Below are positions 45,735 through 53,566 of a stretch of 64,000 nt of DNA, piece after piece; the first letter of the stretch is position 1; each line of letters starts with the position of its first letter. The stretch is from Agrobacterium tumefaciens (GTDB lineage: Bacteria > Pseudomonadota > Alphaproteobacteria > Rhizobiales > Rhizobiaceae). The stretch covers positions 124,001-188,000 of the forward strand of contig JAGIAH010000008.1 of NCBI GenBank assembly GCA_017744915.1, written 5' to 3'. The notes below the pieces were generated by a model. That model did not search any database. It saw only the letters and a program-made list of their open reading frames with translations, and was not told the origin of the DNA. The translations under genes and the position numbers were made by a program.

Positions 45735-47399
45735 TTACGCCGGATCGGTGGAGCCGCGGCGGGCCTTGAAGAGCATCTTCAGCCGCTGGATCTCTTCCGC
45801 ATTCCAGCCCTGCGGCTGGGTCACCTCCATCCACGCATCGATATAGTGCTCCGGGGCATAGACATGGCCATAACCCATCGGCGCCGTGGTCGCGGCGGCG
45901 ACATCGAGGCCGAGCTGCAGCAGGGTGACGACCGGGAACCAGCGGAAGGATGTGGAAACGTCAGGACCGTGATGCACCATCCATTGTGGCCGCCGGTAAA
46001 GCGAGGCGGCCTCGAAGAAGGTGATGGGGTCGCTCGCATATTGCAGATAGACGATCCGCATCGGCCCCCAGTTCACACCCGGCATATGGGCTGTCGTATA
46101 TTGGTTGGCGAAGCGGATGACGGAGGAATCGCGGAAACGTGGCAGCCACTCCGGCGTGTCCTTCACCCGGCCATTGGTGGCCATACGCCAGGTGGGGCTG
46201 GAAAAGGGCGGGCCGCTCCACAAAGCGCCCTGGAACGGGTCGGACAGCACATCATAGAGATCGGAGGACTTCTGCGAATTGAGCGAACCGAGGCTGAGGC
46301 CATGCAGGTAGAGCTTCGGCCGCGTCTCCTTCGGTAAGGTGGTCCAGTAGCCATAAACGGCTTCGAACAGGGCGCGTGCCGTCTCGACACCGTAATCCGG
46401 TTCGGTCAGCAGCGCGATCCAGCTGGAGAGATAGGAATATTGCACGGCGACGCTGGCGATGTCGCCATCGTGCAGATATTCCACCGTATCAAGCGCCTCC
46501 GGGTCGATCCAGCCGGTGCCGGTGGGGATGACGACGAGCAGCACCTTGCGCTCGAAACCGCCGACCCGCTTCAGCTCCTCCAGCGCAAGCGAGGCTCGCT
46601 CTTCGGGTGTTGCGGCGGAATTCAGGCCCGCATAGACCCTGAGCGGCTCCTTGGCGGGGCGATGGGTGAAGGTGGAAATCTGCGTGCCGGCGGGTCCTTC
46701 CGCTACGAATTCCCGCCCGCGTCGACCGAGCGACTCCCATGTCATCAATGAGGCGCTGCTGCCGGTTTTCAGCGGATCGGACGGGCGCGGCACATCCGGC
46801 TCGATCAGCGAATCCACCTGTTTCAGCGAGGAATCGGCAAATCTGAGGCCGATATCGAAGATCAGCCCGTTGAGCAGCATCCATGACAGCACGATGGCGG
46901 CGGTGATGCCGAGAACATTGGCGAGCCGGCGCGGCAGGAAATGCTGGCTGCGTGCGGCAAAGAACCGGCGGATCAGCTGGAAAAGCCGGCCGGCGCCGAT
47001 GAGCAGGGCCGCAACCAGCACAGCAAGGCCGCCGGTCTTGGTGGGATGGGCGCTCGGTAGCGGATCGAGCTCCATCAGCACGCGAATGGAATTCTGCCAG
47101 TCCTTCGCCTGCCACAGGAACGCAATCGCCGTGATGGCAGCGGCGAGCGCGATAAGAAACCGAACGCCGCGGGCATTGTGGCGCGAGGGTTCGGGCAGCT
47201 CCAGATAGGCCCAGATGGCGTGCAAGGCGACACCGATCAGATAACCGATCGCGAAGGAAAAACCGCACAGAACGCCCTGCATCAGCCATGTGCGCGGCAG
47301 CAGCGAGGGCGTGAGTGAAGCGCAGAAGAGAACCGTGCCGAAGACGATGCCGGTTGCCGAAAGACCCGCAAACAACCGCTCAACCCATTGTTTTACCAA
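45735..47399 (-). CDS. Membrane alpha/beta hydrolase (Abhydrolase_9 type)
   Basis: 554 residues from a TTG at 47399 with AAGGGG nine bases upstream; no ATG or GTG fits better, and the N-terminus then begins right before the first membrane helix. Four membrane segments ('SLTPSLLPRTWLMQGVLCGFSFAIGYLIG' is the family's N-terminal mark) precede a hydrolase domain with the nucleophile elbow 'LYLHGLSLGSLNSQ' (G-L-S-L-G; Ser about 380) and 'ALWSGPPFSSPTW'. Substrate unknown; lipid-like molecules are plausible for a membrane-bound enzyme. An apparent open frame far upstream is only the shadow of terS/terL. Confidence 0.82.
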   Translation of the reverse strand: MVKQWVERLFAGLSATGIVFGTVLFCASLTPSLLPRTWLMQGVLCGFSFAIGYLIGVALHAIWAYLELPEPSRHNARGVRFLIALAAAITAIAFLWQAKDWQNSIRVLMELDPLPSAHPTKTGGLAVLVAALLIGAGRLFQLIRRFFAARSQHFLPRRLANVLGITAAIVLSWMLLNGLIFDIGLRFADSSLKQVDSLIEPDVPRPSDPLKTGSSASLMTWESLGRRGREFVAEGPAGTQISTFTHRPAKEPLRVYAGLNSAATPEERASLALEELKRVGGFERKVLLVVIPTGTGWIDPEALDTVEYLHDGDIASVAVQYSYLSSWIALLTEPDYGVETARALFEAVYGYWTTLPKETRPKLYLHGLSLGSLNSQKSSDLYDVLSDPFQGALWSGPPFSSPTWRMATNGRVKDTPEWLPRFRDSSVIRFANQYTTAHMPGVNWGPMRIVYLQYASDPITFFEAASLYRRPQWMVHHGPDVSTSFRWFPVVTLLQLGLDVAAATTAPMGYGHVYAPEHYIDAWMEVTQPQGWNAEEIQRLKMLFKARRGSTDPA

Positions 47400-47584
47400 C
47401 TTGACTTGCCCCTTCTGTCCACCGCTTGCGGCGCGAGTGTAATATGTGGCGGGCCAGGGTGCAAATGCCGGCGTCAGGATAAAAATCACGATAATAGGAA
47501 AATAATCCTTTACAGCGTGACGGTGGTTTGATAGTGTTTGGTTACGGTCGGAGATTTGCGGCTGACAGAGAGTTTTGCCCGCTG

Positions 47585-47617
47585 CCCTCATTCCTGTGAC
47601 AAGCACAGGGAAGAGGG
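47585..47617. repeat. Short palindromic repeat, family D (copy 1)
   Basis: CCTGTG-ACAAG-CACAGG with outer CCCTC/GAGGG arms (CCCTCATTCCTGTG ... GAGGG). A longer relative lies at 59945. It sits 60 bases before the first gene of the GTA cluster, which may carry the cluster promoter in this gap. Confidence 0.6.
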
Positions 47618-47678
47618 TGCCGGATAAACCGCTTTGCGCCCATCCCCTGTCCATCTTATTTCTCCGCAGGCCAATCCC

Positions 47679-48203
47679 ATGACAAGCTCTCACAATTGCG
47701 ACCCGGCGCTCTACGGAGCCTGGCCGGAGACGCCCGCTTATGCCGGTGAGGACATGCCGGAAGCCGCGCCCGAAACCAAATCGCGGGCCGACAGGCTGGC
47801 CGCAGAGGATGCAGCGCGCAACGGCAGTCTGCGGCAATTGCTGAACGAGCTGACGGTGGAGATGCGCGAGCAATTCTCGATGTACCGCAATCTGCGCGAA
47901 GCGGGCGAGGCGGGGCTCTTGCCGGGCACCGACGATACGGATGCCAAGCAGGCCCGCGCCGATGTGAAAATCGCAACGGATCAGCTGTCGCTCATCGTTC
48001 GCACGCTGGAGCGGATCGACGCCCTGCAAAGGGTGCTGGCGGAGGAGCGGCAGGCGCTTATGGACGAGGATGAAACCGATACGGAAGATTACGAGGCGGC
48101 GGTGGCGCATTTCCTCAAACGTATCGACGAACTGGCCGAGCAGAAATGCCGCGAGAGGCTGGAGACGATAGCCGCATCCGGCACTGCAGCGGGGTCTGAC
48201 TGA
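47679..48203 (+). CDS. GTA small terminase-like protein (gp1)
   Basis: 174 residues from the ATG at 47679. An N-terminal low-complexity part precedes a helical region 'RLAAEDAARNGSLRQLLNELTVEMREQFSMYRNL' and a second helical hairpin 'KQARADVKIATDQLSLIVRTLERIDALQRVLAEERQAL'. Little sequence identity is expected for TerS proteins; the call rests on position directly before terL and on helical composition, as for RcGTA gp1. It would recognise DNA for packaging. Spacing to terL is three bases. Confidence 0.7.
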   Translation: MTSSHNCDPALYGAWPETPAYAGEDMPEAAPETKSRADRLAAEDAARNGSLRQLLNELTVEMREQFSMYRNLREAGEAGLLPGTDDTDAKQARADVKIATDQLSLIVRTLERIDALQRVLAEERQALMDEDETDTEDYEAAVAHFLKRIDELAEQKCRERLETIAASGTAAGSD

Positions 48204-48206
48204 AGA

Positions 48207-49466
48207 ATGGTGGACCCTTCCACGGAAGCCGCTCGGCAGGAACAGGTCTTCAACCTGCTGCGCGACTGGCGTTTCATCGGCAACCTGCCACAACAGGCGC
48301 CGGAAGGCGACTGGCGGACATGGCTGCTGATCGGCGGGCGCGGTTCCGGCAAGACCCGTGCGGGGGCCGAATGGGTGCACGCCGTCGCTTCCGCCGGCAA
48401 GCAGTCGGATCTGCGCATCGCGCTGGTGGCGGAAACGCTGGGCGATGCCCGCGAGGTGATGATCGACGGCATTTCCGGCATCTGCCGCATTGCCCGCCGC
48501 CATCGCCCCGCCTTCGAAGTTTCGCGCCGCCGGCTTGTCTGGCCAAATGGCGCGATGGCGCATGTGTTTTCCTCGGAAGACCCGGAAAGCCTGCGCGGCC
48601 CGCAATTTCACATGGCCTGGGCGGATGAGCTGGGCAAATGGAAATATCCGCAGGAAACCTGGGACATGCTGCAATTCGGCCTGCGCCTGGGCGAGACGCC
48701 AAGGCAACTGGTGACCACCACGCCGCGGCCCATTCCCTTGCTGAAGGCGCTGCTTTCTGATCCGACAAGCCGGGTGGCGCGGATGCCGACGGCGATGAAT
48801 GCACAGAACCTCTCGCCCGGCTTCCTGAAGGCCATGGAGGAGCGTTACGGCGGCACGCGGCTCGGCCGTCAGGAAATCGGCGGCGAGCTGATCGATGAAC
48901 GGGAGGGCGCGTTGTGGAAACGTGCCGACCTGGAAGCGATCATCGAAGCAACACATGAGCCGCTGTCGCGGATCGTGGTGGCAGTCGATCCACCCGCCGG
49001 AATGGGCGAGAACTCCTGCTGCGGCATCGTCGTGGCGGGGCTCGGCATGTCCGGGCGGCTCATGGTGCTGGCGGATTGTTCGGTGGAAGGCGAAACGCCG
49101 GCGGGCTGGGCGCGCGCCGTGGTTGCCGCCTTCTGCCGCCAGGAGGCCGACCGGGTGGTGGCCGAGGTCAATCAGGGTGGCGAAATGGTGCGGGCCATGC
49201 TGCAGAGCATAGACGCGAACCTGCCGCTGACTTTGGTGCGGGCAAGCCGTGGCAAATTCACCCGCGCCGAGCCGGTCGCGGCCCTTTACGAGCAGGGCCG
49301 GGTGCGCCACGCGGGCCGGTTTGAAAAGCTGGAGGACCAGATGACGGATTTCGGCCCCGACGGCCTGTCATCCGGGCGCTCGCCGGACCGGCTGGACGCG
49401 CTCGTCTGGGCGATCACGGCGCTGACGACGATGGTGGTGAATGAGCCGAGGGTGCGGGGGATGTGA
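48207..49466 (+). CDS. terL: GTA terminase large subunit (packaging ATPase/nuclease)
   Basis: 419 residues. The ATPase domain has a Walker A-like 'LLIGGRGSGKTRAGAEWV' (about 41-58) and the Walker B-type 'FHMAWADELGKWKYP' (D-E about 139-140). The nuclease domain follows with 'IVVAVDPPAG' (about 254-263) and 'RVVAEVNQGGEMVRAML', where acidic residues bind metal, and 'SPDRLDALVWAITAL' near the end. It matches the DNA-packaging protein of RcGTA-like elements (gp2), which package random host DNA by headful filling rather than at a cos site. Confidence 0.93.
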   Translation: MVDPSTEAARQEQVFNLLRDWRFIGNLPQQAPEGDWRTWLLIGGRGSGKTRAGAEWVHAVASAGKQSDLRIALVAETLGDAREVMIDGISGICRIARRHRPAFEVSRRRLVWPNGAMAHVFSSEDPESLRGPQFHMAWADELGKWKYPQETWDMLQFGLRLGETPRQLVTTTPRPIPLLKALLSDPTSRVARMPTAMNAQNLSPGFLKAMEERYGGTRLGRQEIGGELIDEREGALWKRADLEAIIEATHEPLSRIVVAVDPPAGMGENSCCGIVVAGLGMSGRLMVLADCSVEGETPAGWARAVVAAFCRQEADRVVAEVNQGGEMVRAMLQSIDANLPLTLVRASRGKFTRAEPVAALYEQGRVRHAGRFEKLEDQMTDFGPDGLSSGRSPDRLDALVWAITALTTMVVNEPRVRGM

Positions 49467-49530
49467 GCTGTTCAATCATCGCCTCCGCGCATGAGAGCCA
49501 CTTGGCTTTCAAGCGAGCGTATGCCGCTTG

Positions 49531-49649
49531 TTTCTACTCCCCGAGGGGGAGAAGGTCGCGGCAGCGGGATGAGGGGGTAAAGATATTCGGAGAGGTTTCC
49601 CTCTTATCTGACCCTTCGGGCCATCTTCTCCCCGGCGGGGAGAAGAAAT
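49531..49649. repeat. Palindromic intergenic repeat, family A (copy 4, reversed)
   Basis: It carries CTACTCCCC/GGGGGAGAAG, GCAGCGGGATGAGGGGG, CCCTTCGGGCC and a final CTTCTCCCC/GGGGAGAAG hairpin, the reverse orientation of copies 1-3. It lies inside the GTA cluster between terL and the lysozyme gene. Confidence 0.85.
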
Positions 49650-49691
49650 TCGCGGTGCCATCCACACCCACAAGCGGGCGCCCGGCAGGTC

Positions 49692-49799
49692 TTACTTCTT
49701 CGGAGATTGCGCCGGTTTCGGCTGCGAGCCGGTTTCGCGCATCTGGCGCCATTCGTTTTCGAGGCGGTCATAAACGGTCTGGGGGATTGTCGCTGTCAT
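49692..49799 (-). CDS. Small hypothetical protein (35 residues) within the GTA cluster
   Basis: On the minus strand AAGGAGGA precedes the ATG at 49799 by nine bases, and the frame encodes MTATIPQTVYDRLENEWRQM followed by a Gln/Pro/Lys-rich tail ending QSPKK. An excellent Shine-Dalgarno sequence and unbroken codons support it. The first 25 residues look like one amphipathic helix. Family unknown. It runs against the direction of the GTA genes. Confidence 0.6.
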   Translation of the reverse strand: MTATIPQTVYDRLENEWRQMRETGSQPKPAQSPKK

Positions 49800-50009
49800 G
49801 GTGGCATTCCTCCTTGAATGGTTAACGCTGCAAGATTGCGCGGTGAATGGAGTTAGCGCGCTAAGGTTCCGGAATTCAAGGAATTTTTTACCTCAAAACC
49901 CCGGCCGGCGGATTAAAATCGATTAAGGTTTTTTCAAATCGATTTAGTCCCTGTGGCCGTCATGTGGAAAACCGGGTGTCATATTGCCCGTCATTTTCAG
50001 GAGCCGTCC

Positions 50010-50648
50010 ATGGCCTATGACGAGGCGCGATTCTTCGCGTCGGTGCGAAGTTCCATCTTCGGCGGCCGCCTGCGCGCCGCCCAGCTTGCCGGTACGAAAA
50101 TAATGCTGGCGGGGTTCGAAAAGGCGATGCCGGGTGGCGACCCCCGCTGGCTGGCCTATATGCTGGCGACAGCCTTTCACGAGACGGCGGCGACCATGCA
50201 GCCGGTGCGCGAGACATTGGCGGCAAGCGATGCGGAGGCGATCGCAAGGCTCGACCGCGCCTTTGCGGCTGGCCGGCTGCCGATGGTACGCAAACCCTAT
50301 TGGCGGCCCGATGCCGACGGGAAAAGCTGGCTGGGGCGCGGTTTCGTGCAACTGACCCATCGCCGCAATTACGAGGCCATGTCAGCGCTCACCGGCATAG
50401 ACCTTGTGGAACGCCCCGAGCGGGCCATGGAGGCGGAGGTGGCGACGGCGATCCTGATCCACGGCATGGCGGGCGGCAGCTTTACCGGTCGCAAGCTTTC
50501 GGATTTCTTCAGTGGCGCGCGTGAGGATTGGGATGGCGTGCGTGCCATCATCAATGGCAGTGACCGGGCGCGGCTCGTCGGCGGTTATGGGCGCGCATTT
50601 CATCACGCGCTTGTCGCTGCGCGGATTGAACCGGGGCGGGCCAGATGA
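50010..50648 (+). CDS. GH19-like lysozyme/chitinase-fold protein in the GTA cluster
   Basis: 212 residues from the ATG at 50010, with AGGAG upstream. The catalytic helix 'LAYMLATAFHETAATMQPVRET' carries the Glu expected of glycoside hydrolase 19, and 'WLGRGFVQLTHRRNYEAMSALTG' is the second family signature. No signal peptide, so export would need a holin or lysis. It lies between terL and portal, where RcGTA itself has no such gene, and is a candidate for the particle-release endolysin. Confidence 0.8.
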   Translation: MAYDEARFFASVRSSIFGGRLRAAQLAGTKIMLAGFEKAMPGGDPRWLAYMLATAFHETAATMQPVRETLAASDAEAIARLDRAFAAGRLPMVRKPYWRPDADGKSWLGRGFVQLTHRRNYEAMSALTGIDLVERPERAMEAEVATAILIHGMAGGSFTGRKLSDFFSGAREDWDGVRAIINGSDRARLVGGYGRAFHHALVAARIEPGRAR

Positions 50649-50691
50649 TAACCCGTTACACGGCGCCGAAAAGGCCGCCTTTTAAGTTTGC

Positions 50692-51015
50692 ATGACAGGT
50701 GACACCGTGATCCGCCATATCGTCTTTTTCACCGTTCCCGAAGAAAACCGCGACGCCGTGCGCAAGGGGCTTTCCGGCCTCACCGCGATACCGCATGCGC
50801 TGAAGCTTGAAATCGGCGAGAATGTGAAGAAGGACCAATGGGGCAACTCGGTCGATTTCATCGTTTATGGCGAGTTCGAAAACGAGGCGGCGCTGGCGGC
50901 CTACAAGGCCGACCCCGCCTATGATCTTTCCACCCGCACGGTAAAGCCGCTGCGCGAGACCCGTGTTGCCGCCGATTTCGACAGCGATACGGCGGTTAAG
51001 GCGCCGATCCGGTAA
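50692..51015 (+). CDS. Dabb-family (stress-responsive A/B barrel) protein
   Basis: 107 residues, a single dimeric alpha/beta-barrel domain: 'VIRHIVFFTVPEENRDAVRKGLSGLTAIPHALKLEIGENVKKDQWGNSVDFIVYGEFENEAALAAYKADPAYDL' contains the family's strand-helix pattern and H-I-V-F-F start. The start may be the ATG at 50692 or the GTG at 50707. Such proteins are unrelated to phage structure; its place inside the GTA cluster looks like an insertion. Confidence 0.85.
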   Translation: MTGDTVIRHIVFFTVPEENRDAVRKGLSGLTAIPHALKLEIGENVKKDQWGNSVDFIVYGEFENEAALAAYKADPAYDLSTRTVKPLRETRVAADFDSDTAVKAPIR

Positions 51016-51081
51016 CGTCTGCTTTCGTCTGCGAAGGCAAGGCGCATGCGCACGCTGCTGACAACGGGCGCAAACCTTCCT

Positions 51082-51196
51082 CCGTCATGCCGGACTAGAT
51101 CCGGCATCCAGCCGACGCGCGTCTGCGCGGCGGGAAGAGCCTTTTCAGCCCAAGGACTTGGACTGGCTGGACCCCGGCTCCGGTCCGGGGTGACGG
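51082..51196. repeat. Palindromic intergenic repeat, family C
   Basis: It begins CCGTCATGCCGGA-CTAGA-TCCGGCATCCAGCC and ends GGCTGGACCCCGG... with GGGGTGACGG, so CCGTCA and TGACGG form terminal inverted repeats, with inner ATGCCGGA/TCCGGCAT and CCCCGG/CCGGGG hairpins. It is of the type often seen between alphaproteobacterial genes. It fills most of the gap between the Dabb and portal genes. Confidence 0.75.
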
Positions 51197-51235
51197 CATA
51201 GGGGCGCTGTAAGCCATCACAACAAGGACAACTCC

Positions 51236-52402
51236 ATGCGATTTCCTTTCTCCCTGCCGCGGCGGCGCCCGGTGGATGGCAAAGCCGTGCCTGAAAGCCG
51301 GAAGATGGCCGAGGGCTTTGTGGCGGTGGCGGTGCAGGGCGGGCAGGCCTTCTGGTCCGGCCGTTCCTATGCCGCCCTTGCCCGCGAAGGCTTCATGAAA
51401 AACCCGGTCGCCCACCGCGCCGCCCGCATGGTGGCGGAGGCGTCCGCCTCCATGAGCTGGCTGGTTTATGACGGCGATGAGGAACTGGTCGATCACCCGC
51501 TCCTGGCATTGCTGTCGCAGCCGAGCGCCCATATGGGCGGGCCGGATTTTTTCGAGGCGCTTTATGGCCATCTCATGCTGGCCGGAAACGCTTATATCGA
51601 ACCGCTCACGGTCGGCGGGCGGTTGCGCGAGCTGCATCTTCTGAGGCCCGACCGGGTGAGCATCGTCGAGGGGCCGGATGGCTGGCCGGTGGCTTATGAA
51701 TACCGCGCCGAGGGCCGCGCCGCACGCCGCATCGCCGCCGAGCGGGATGGGCTGGGGCTTCTGCATCTGAAGCTTTTCCATCCGCTGGACGACCGGGTGG
51801 GTTTTGCGCCGCTCGCCTCCGCCGGTGCGGCGCTCGATCTTCACAATGCGGCCAGCCATTGGAACAAGCGCCTGCTCGACAATTCCGCCCGGCCTTCCGG
51901 CGCGCTGGTCTATCAGCCGAAGGAGGGTGGCAATCTCTCCACCGAGCAATATGAGCGGCTGAAGCGTGAGCTGGAGGAGGGCTATCAGGGCGCGATGAAT
52001 GCCGGCCGACCGCTGCTTCTGGAGGGCGGGCTGGACTGGAAGGCCATGGGTCTTTCGCCGCGCGACATGGATTTTCTGGAGGCACGCAACGGTGCGGCGC
52101 GCGATATCGCGCTCTCGCTCGGCGTGCCGCCGATGCTGATCGGCATTCCCGGCGACAATACCTACGCCAATTACCAGGAGGCGAACCGCGCCTTTTATCG
52201 CCTCACTGTGCTGCCGCTCGTTTATCGCACGGCGGCAAGGCTCTGCGGCTGGCTGGCACCGGTTTTCGGCGCTGGCTTGAGGCTCGAGCCCGATCTCGAC
52301 AGGATCGCCGGGCTTGCCGGCGAACGGGATGCGCTCTGGACACGCATCGGTGCGGCATCCTTCCTGAGCGACGAGGAAAAACGCGAAGCCGTCGGTTACT
52401 GA
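51236..52402 (+). CDS. GTA portal protein (HK97 type)
   Basis: 388 residues. It forms the dodecameric ring at the capsid vertex through which DNA passes. 'KNPVAHRAARMVAEASASMSWLVYDGDEELVDHPLLALLSQPSAHMGGPDFFEALYGHLMLAGNAYIEPL' and 'GLLHLKLFHPLDDRVGFAPLASAGAALDLHNAASHWNKRLLDNSARPSGAL' are typical of the HK97 portal family, and 'LGVPPMLIGIPGDNTYANYQEANRAFYRLTVLPL' marks the stem/clip region. It is RcGTA gp3. Confidence 0.95.
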   Translation: MRFPFSLPRRRPVDGKAVPESRKMAEGFVAVAVQGGQAFWSGRSYAALAREGFMKNPVAHRAARMVAEASASMSWLVYDGDEELVDHPLLALLSQPSAHMGGPDFFEALYGHLMLAGNAYIEPLTVGGRLRELHLLRPDRVSIVEGPDGWPVAYEYRAEGRAARRIAAERDGLGLLHLKLFHPLDDRVGFAPLASAGAALDLHNAASHWNKRLLDNSARPSGALVYQPKEGGNLSTEQYERLKRELEEGYQGAMNAGRPLLLEGGLDWKAMGLSPRDMDFLEARNGAARDIALSLGVPPMLIGIPGDNTYANYQEANRAFYRLTVLPLVYRTAARLCGWLAPVFGAGLRLEPDLDRIAGLAGERDALWTRIGAASFLSDEEKREAVGY

Positions 52403-52522
52403 GCGGCCGAAACCACGTTCTGGAAGTGTGTGATGTTCAGCTGAATCATTTTCTGAAGAAGCGGACTCTCTCTGTGAGCTCTTCCGCCCAAGCGATTCCG
52501 AAGATTCGTAAAATCACAGAAG

Positions 52523-52547
52523 CGCAGGCGCGCAAAAAGCGCCTGCG
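52523..52547. other. Perfect hairpin in the portal-gp3.5 gap
   Basis: CGCAGGCGC and GCGCCTGCG form a 9-bp stem around GCAAAAA. It lies in a 198-bp gap with no gene that separates the portal from the next small gene. Without a T-tract it may serve as an RNA processing or stability element rather than a terminator. Confidence 0.55.
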
Positions 52548-52600
52548 GGCGGCGCGATGCGTTCGCCCGATTGCAACATCCTAAACGGGAATGATTACCC

Positions 52601-52921
52601 ATGTCTGAATTCGCCAATGAGGCCGGTATCTGGGCCGCCCGCATCACCGGCGCCGTGGCGGGCGCGGGTGTGTCACTCGTTTACCTGCTGCCGAAAAGCA
52701 AACGCGAGGCGGCGAGCCGTTTCGTCACCGGCGTTTCCTGCGGCATGATCTTCGGCGGGCCGATCGGCCTGTGGATCGTGCAGCAGCTCGATATTGCCGG
52801 GGCACTTTCGGGCCGGGAAATCATGGTGGCCGGCTCCGCCGCCGCCAGCATGGGCGCCTGGTGGGGGCTGGGTGTTCTGGTGCGCATCGCCGACCGATAC
52901 GGCGCGCGCCCGCGCGCCTGA
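52601..52921 (+). CDS. Small membrane protein at the GTA gp3.5 position
   Basis: 106 residues with about three membrane helices: 'WAARITGAVAGAGVSLVYLLP', 'FVTGVSCGMIFGGPIGLWIV' and 'GREIMVAGSAAASMGAWWGLGVLV'. It resembles the small DUF6107-type proteins of rhizobia. RcGTA has a short gene (gp3.5) at the same position. Membrane nature would suit a holin-like or assembly role; neither is proven. Confidence 0.7.
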   Translation: MSEFANEAGIWAARITGAVAGAGVSLVYLLPKSKREAASRFVTGVSCGMIFGGPIGLWIVQQLDIAGALSGREIMVAGSAAASMGAWWGLGVLVRIADRYGARPRA

Positions 52922-52962
52922 CAGGCGTCGTCCTTTCCCCCTTCATATCGCAGGAGTTTTTC

Positions 52963-53535
52963 ATGCACGTTTATCGCGGGCCGCGTCCCGCCACGCGCAA
53001 ATTCGCCAATCTGGAGCTGCGCGGCATTACCAGCGACGGCACGTTTTCCGGTTATGCCAGCGTCTTCGGCGAGGTCGATCTCGGCAAGGATGTGATCGAG
53101 CGCGGGGCTTTCCGTCGCTCCATCGAGGAGCGCGGTGCGGGCGGTATCCGCATGCTTTACCAGCATGATCCGGCCGAGCCGATCGGCGCATGGCGCACCA
53201 TCCGTGAGGATGAGCGCGGTCTTTACGTCGAAGGCATCCTCGCGCCCGGCGTCGCCCGTTCCCGCGAGGTGCATTCGCTGATGAAGACCGGCGCGCTGGA
53301 CGGGCTGTCGATCGGCTTTCGCACCGTTCGCTCCGGCAAGGCGGCAAGCTCGGGTGTTCGGCGCATTCTGGAAGCCGATCTGTGGGAAATCTCGGTCGTG
53401 ACCTTCCCGATGCTGCCCTCGGCCCGCGTCTCCGACGTCAAGCATGCCCGCTTCTTCCGCGACCGCGAGACCGAACTGGTGCGAACCATGCGCCGCGCCG
53501 CCCGCTCGCTGTTCGACACCACCTTCAAGCGCTGA
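52963..53535 (+). CDS. GTA prohead protease (HK97 family)
   Basis: 190 residues from the ATG at 52963, with CAGGAG upstream. 'FSGYASVFGEVDLGKDVIERGAFRRSI' is the family's N-terminal block. 'RMLYQHDPAEPIGAWRTIREDERGLYVEGILAPG' contains the catalytic His (Q-H-D), and 'LSIGFRT' with its Ser and 'LWEISVVTFPMLPSARV' complete the HK97 protease. It cleaves the capsid N-terminus during maturation. It is RcGTA gp4. Confidence 0.93.
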   Translation: MHVYRGPRPATRKFANLELRGITSDGTFSGYASVFGEVDLGKDVIERGAFRRSIEERGAGGIRMLYQHDPAEPIGAWRTIREDERGLYVEGILAPGVARSREVHSLMKTGALDGLSIGFRTVRSGKAASSGVRRILEADLWEISVVTFPMLPSARVSDVKHARFFRDRETELVRTMRRAARSLFDTTFKR

Positions 53536-53566
53536 CCTTCAGGCATCCAAGAACAAGGAAACCGAC

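Noticed and set aside
45735..49310. A 1191-codon open frame on the minus strand spanning terS/terL and the hydrolase
   Set aside because: Only the part after 47399 matches a protein family. The upstream 640 codons are the antisense shadow of terL and terS and have low-complexity composition.
52474..52584. A 36-codon plus-strand frame starting with GTG between portal and gp3.5
   Set aside because: No ribosome site, composition is random-like, and a perfect hairpin lies inside it.
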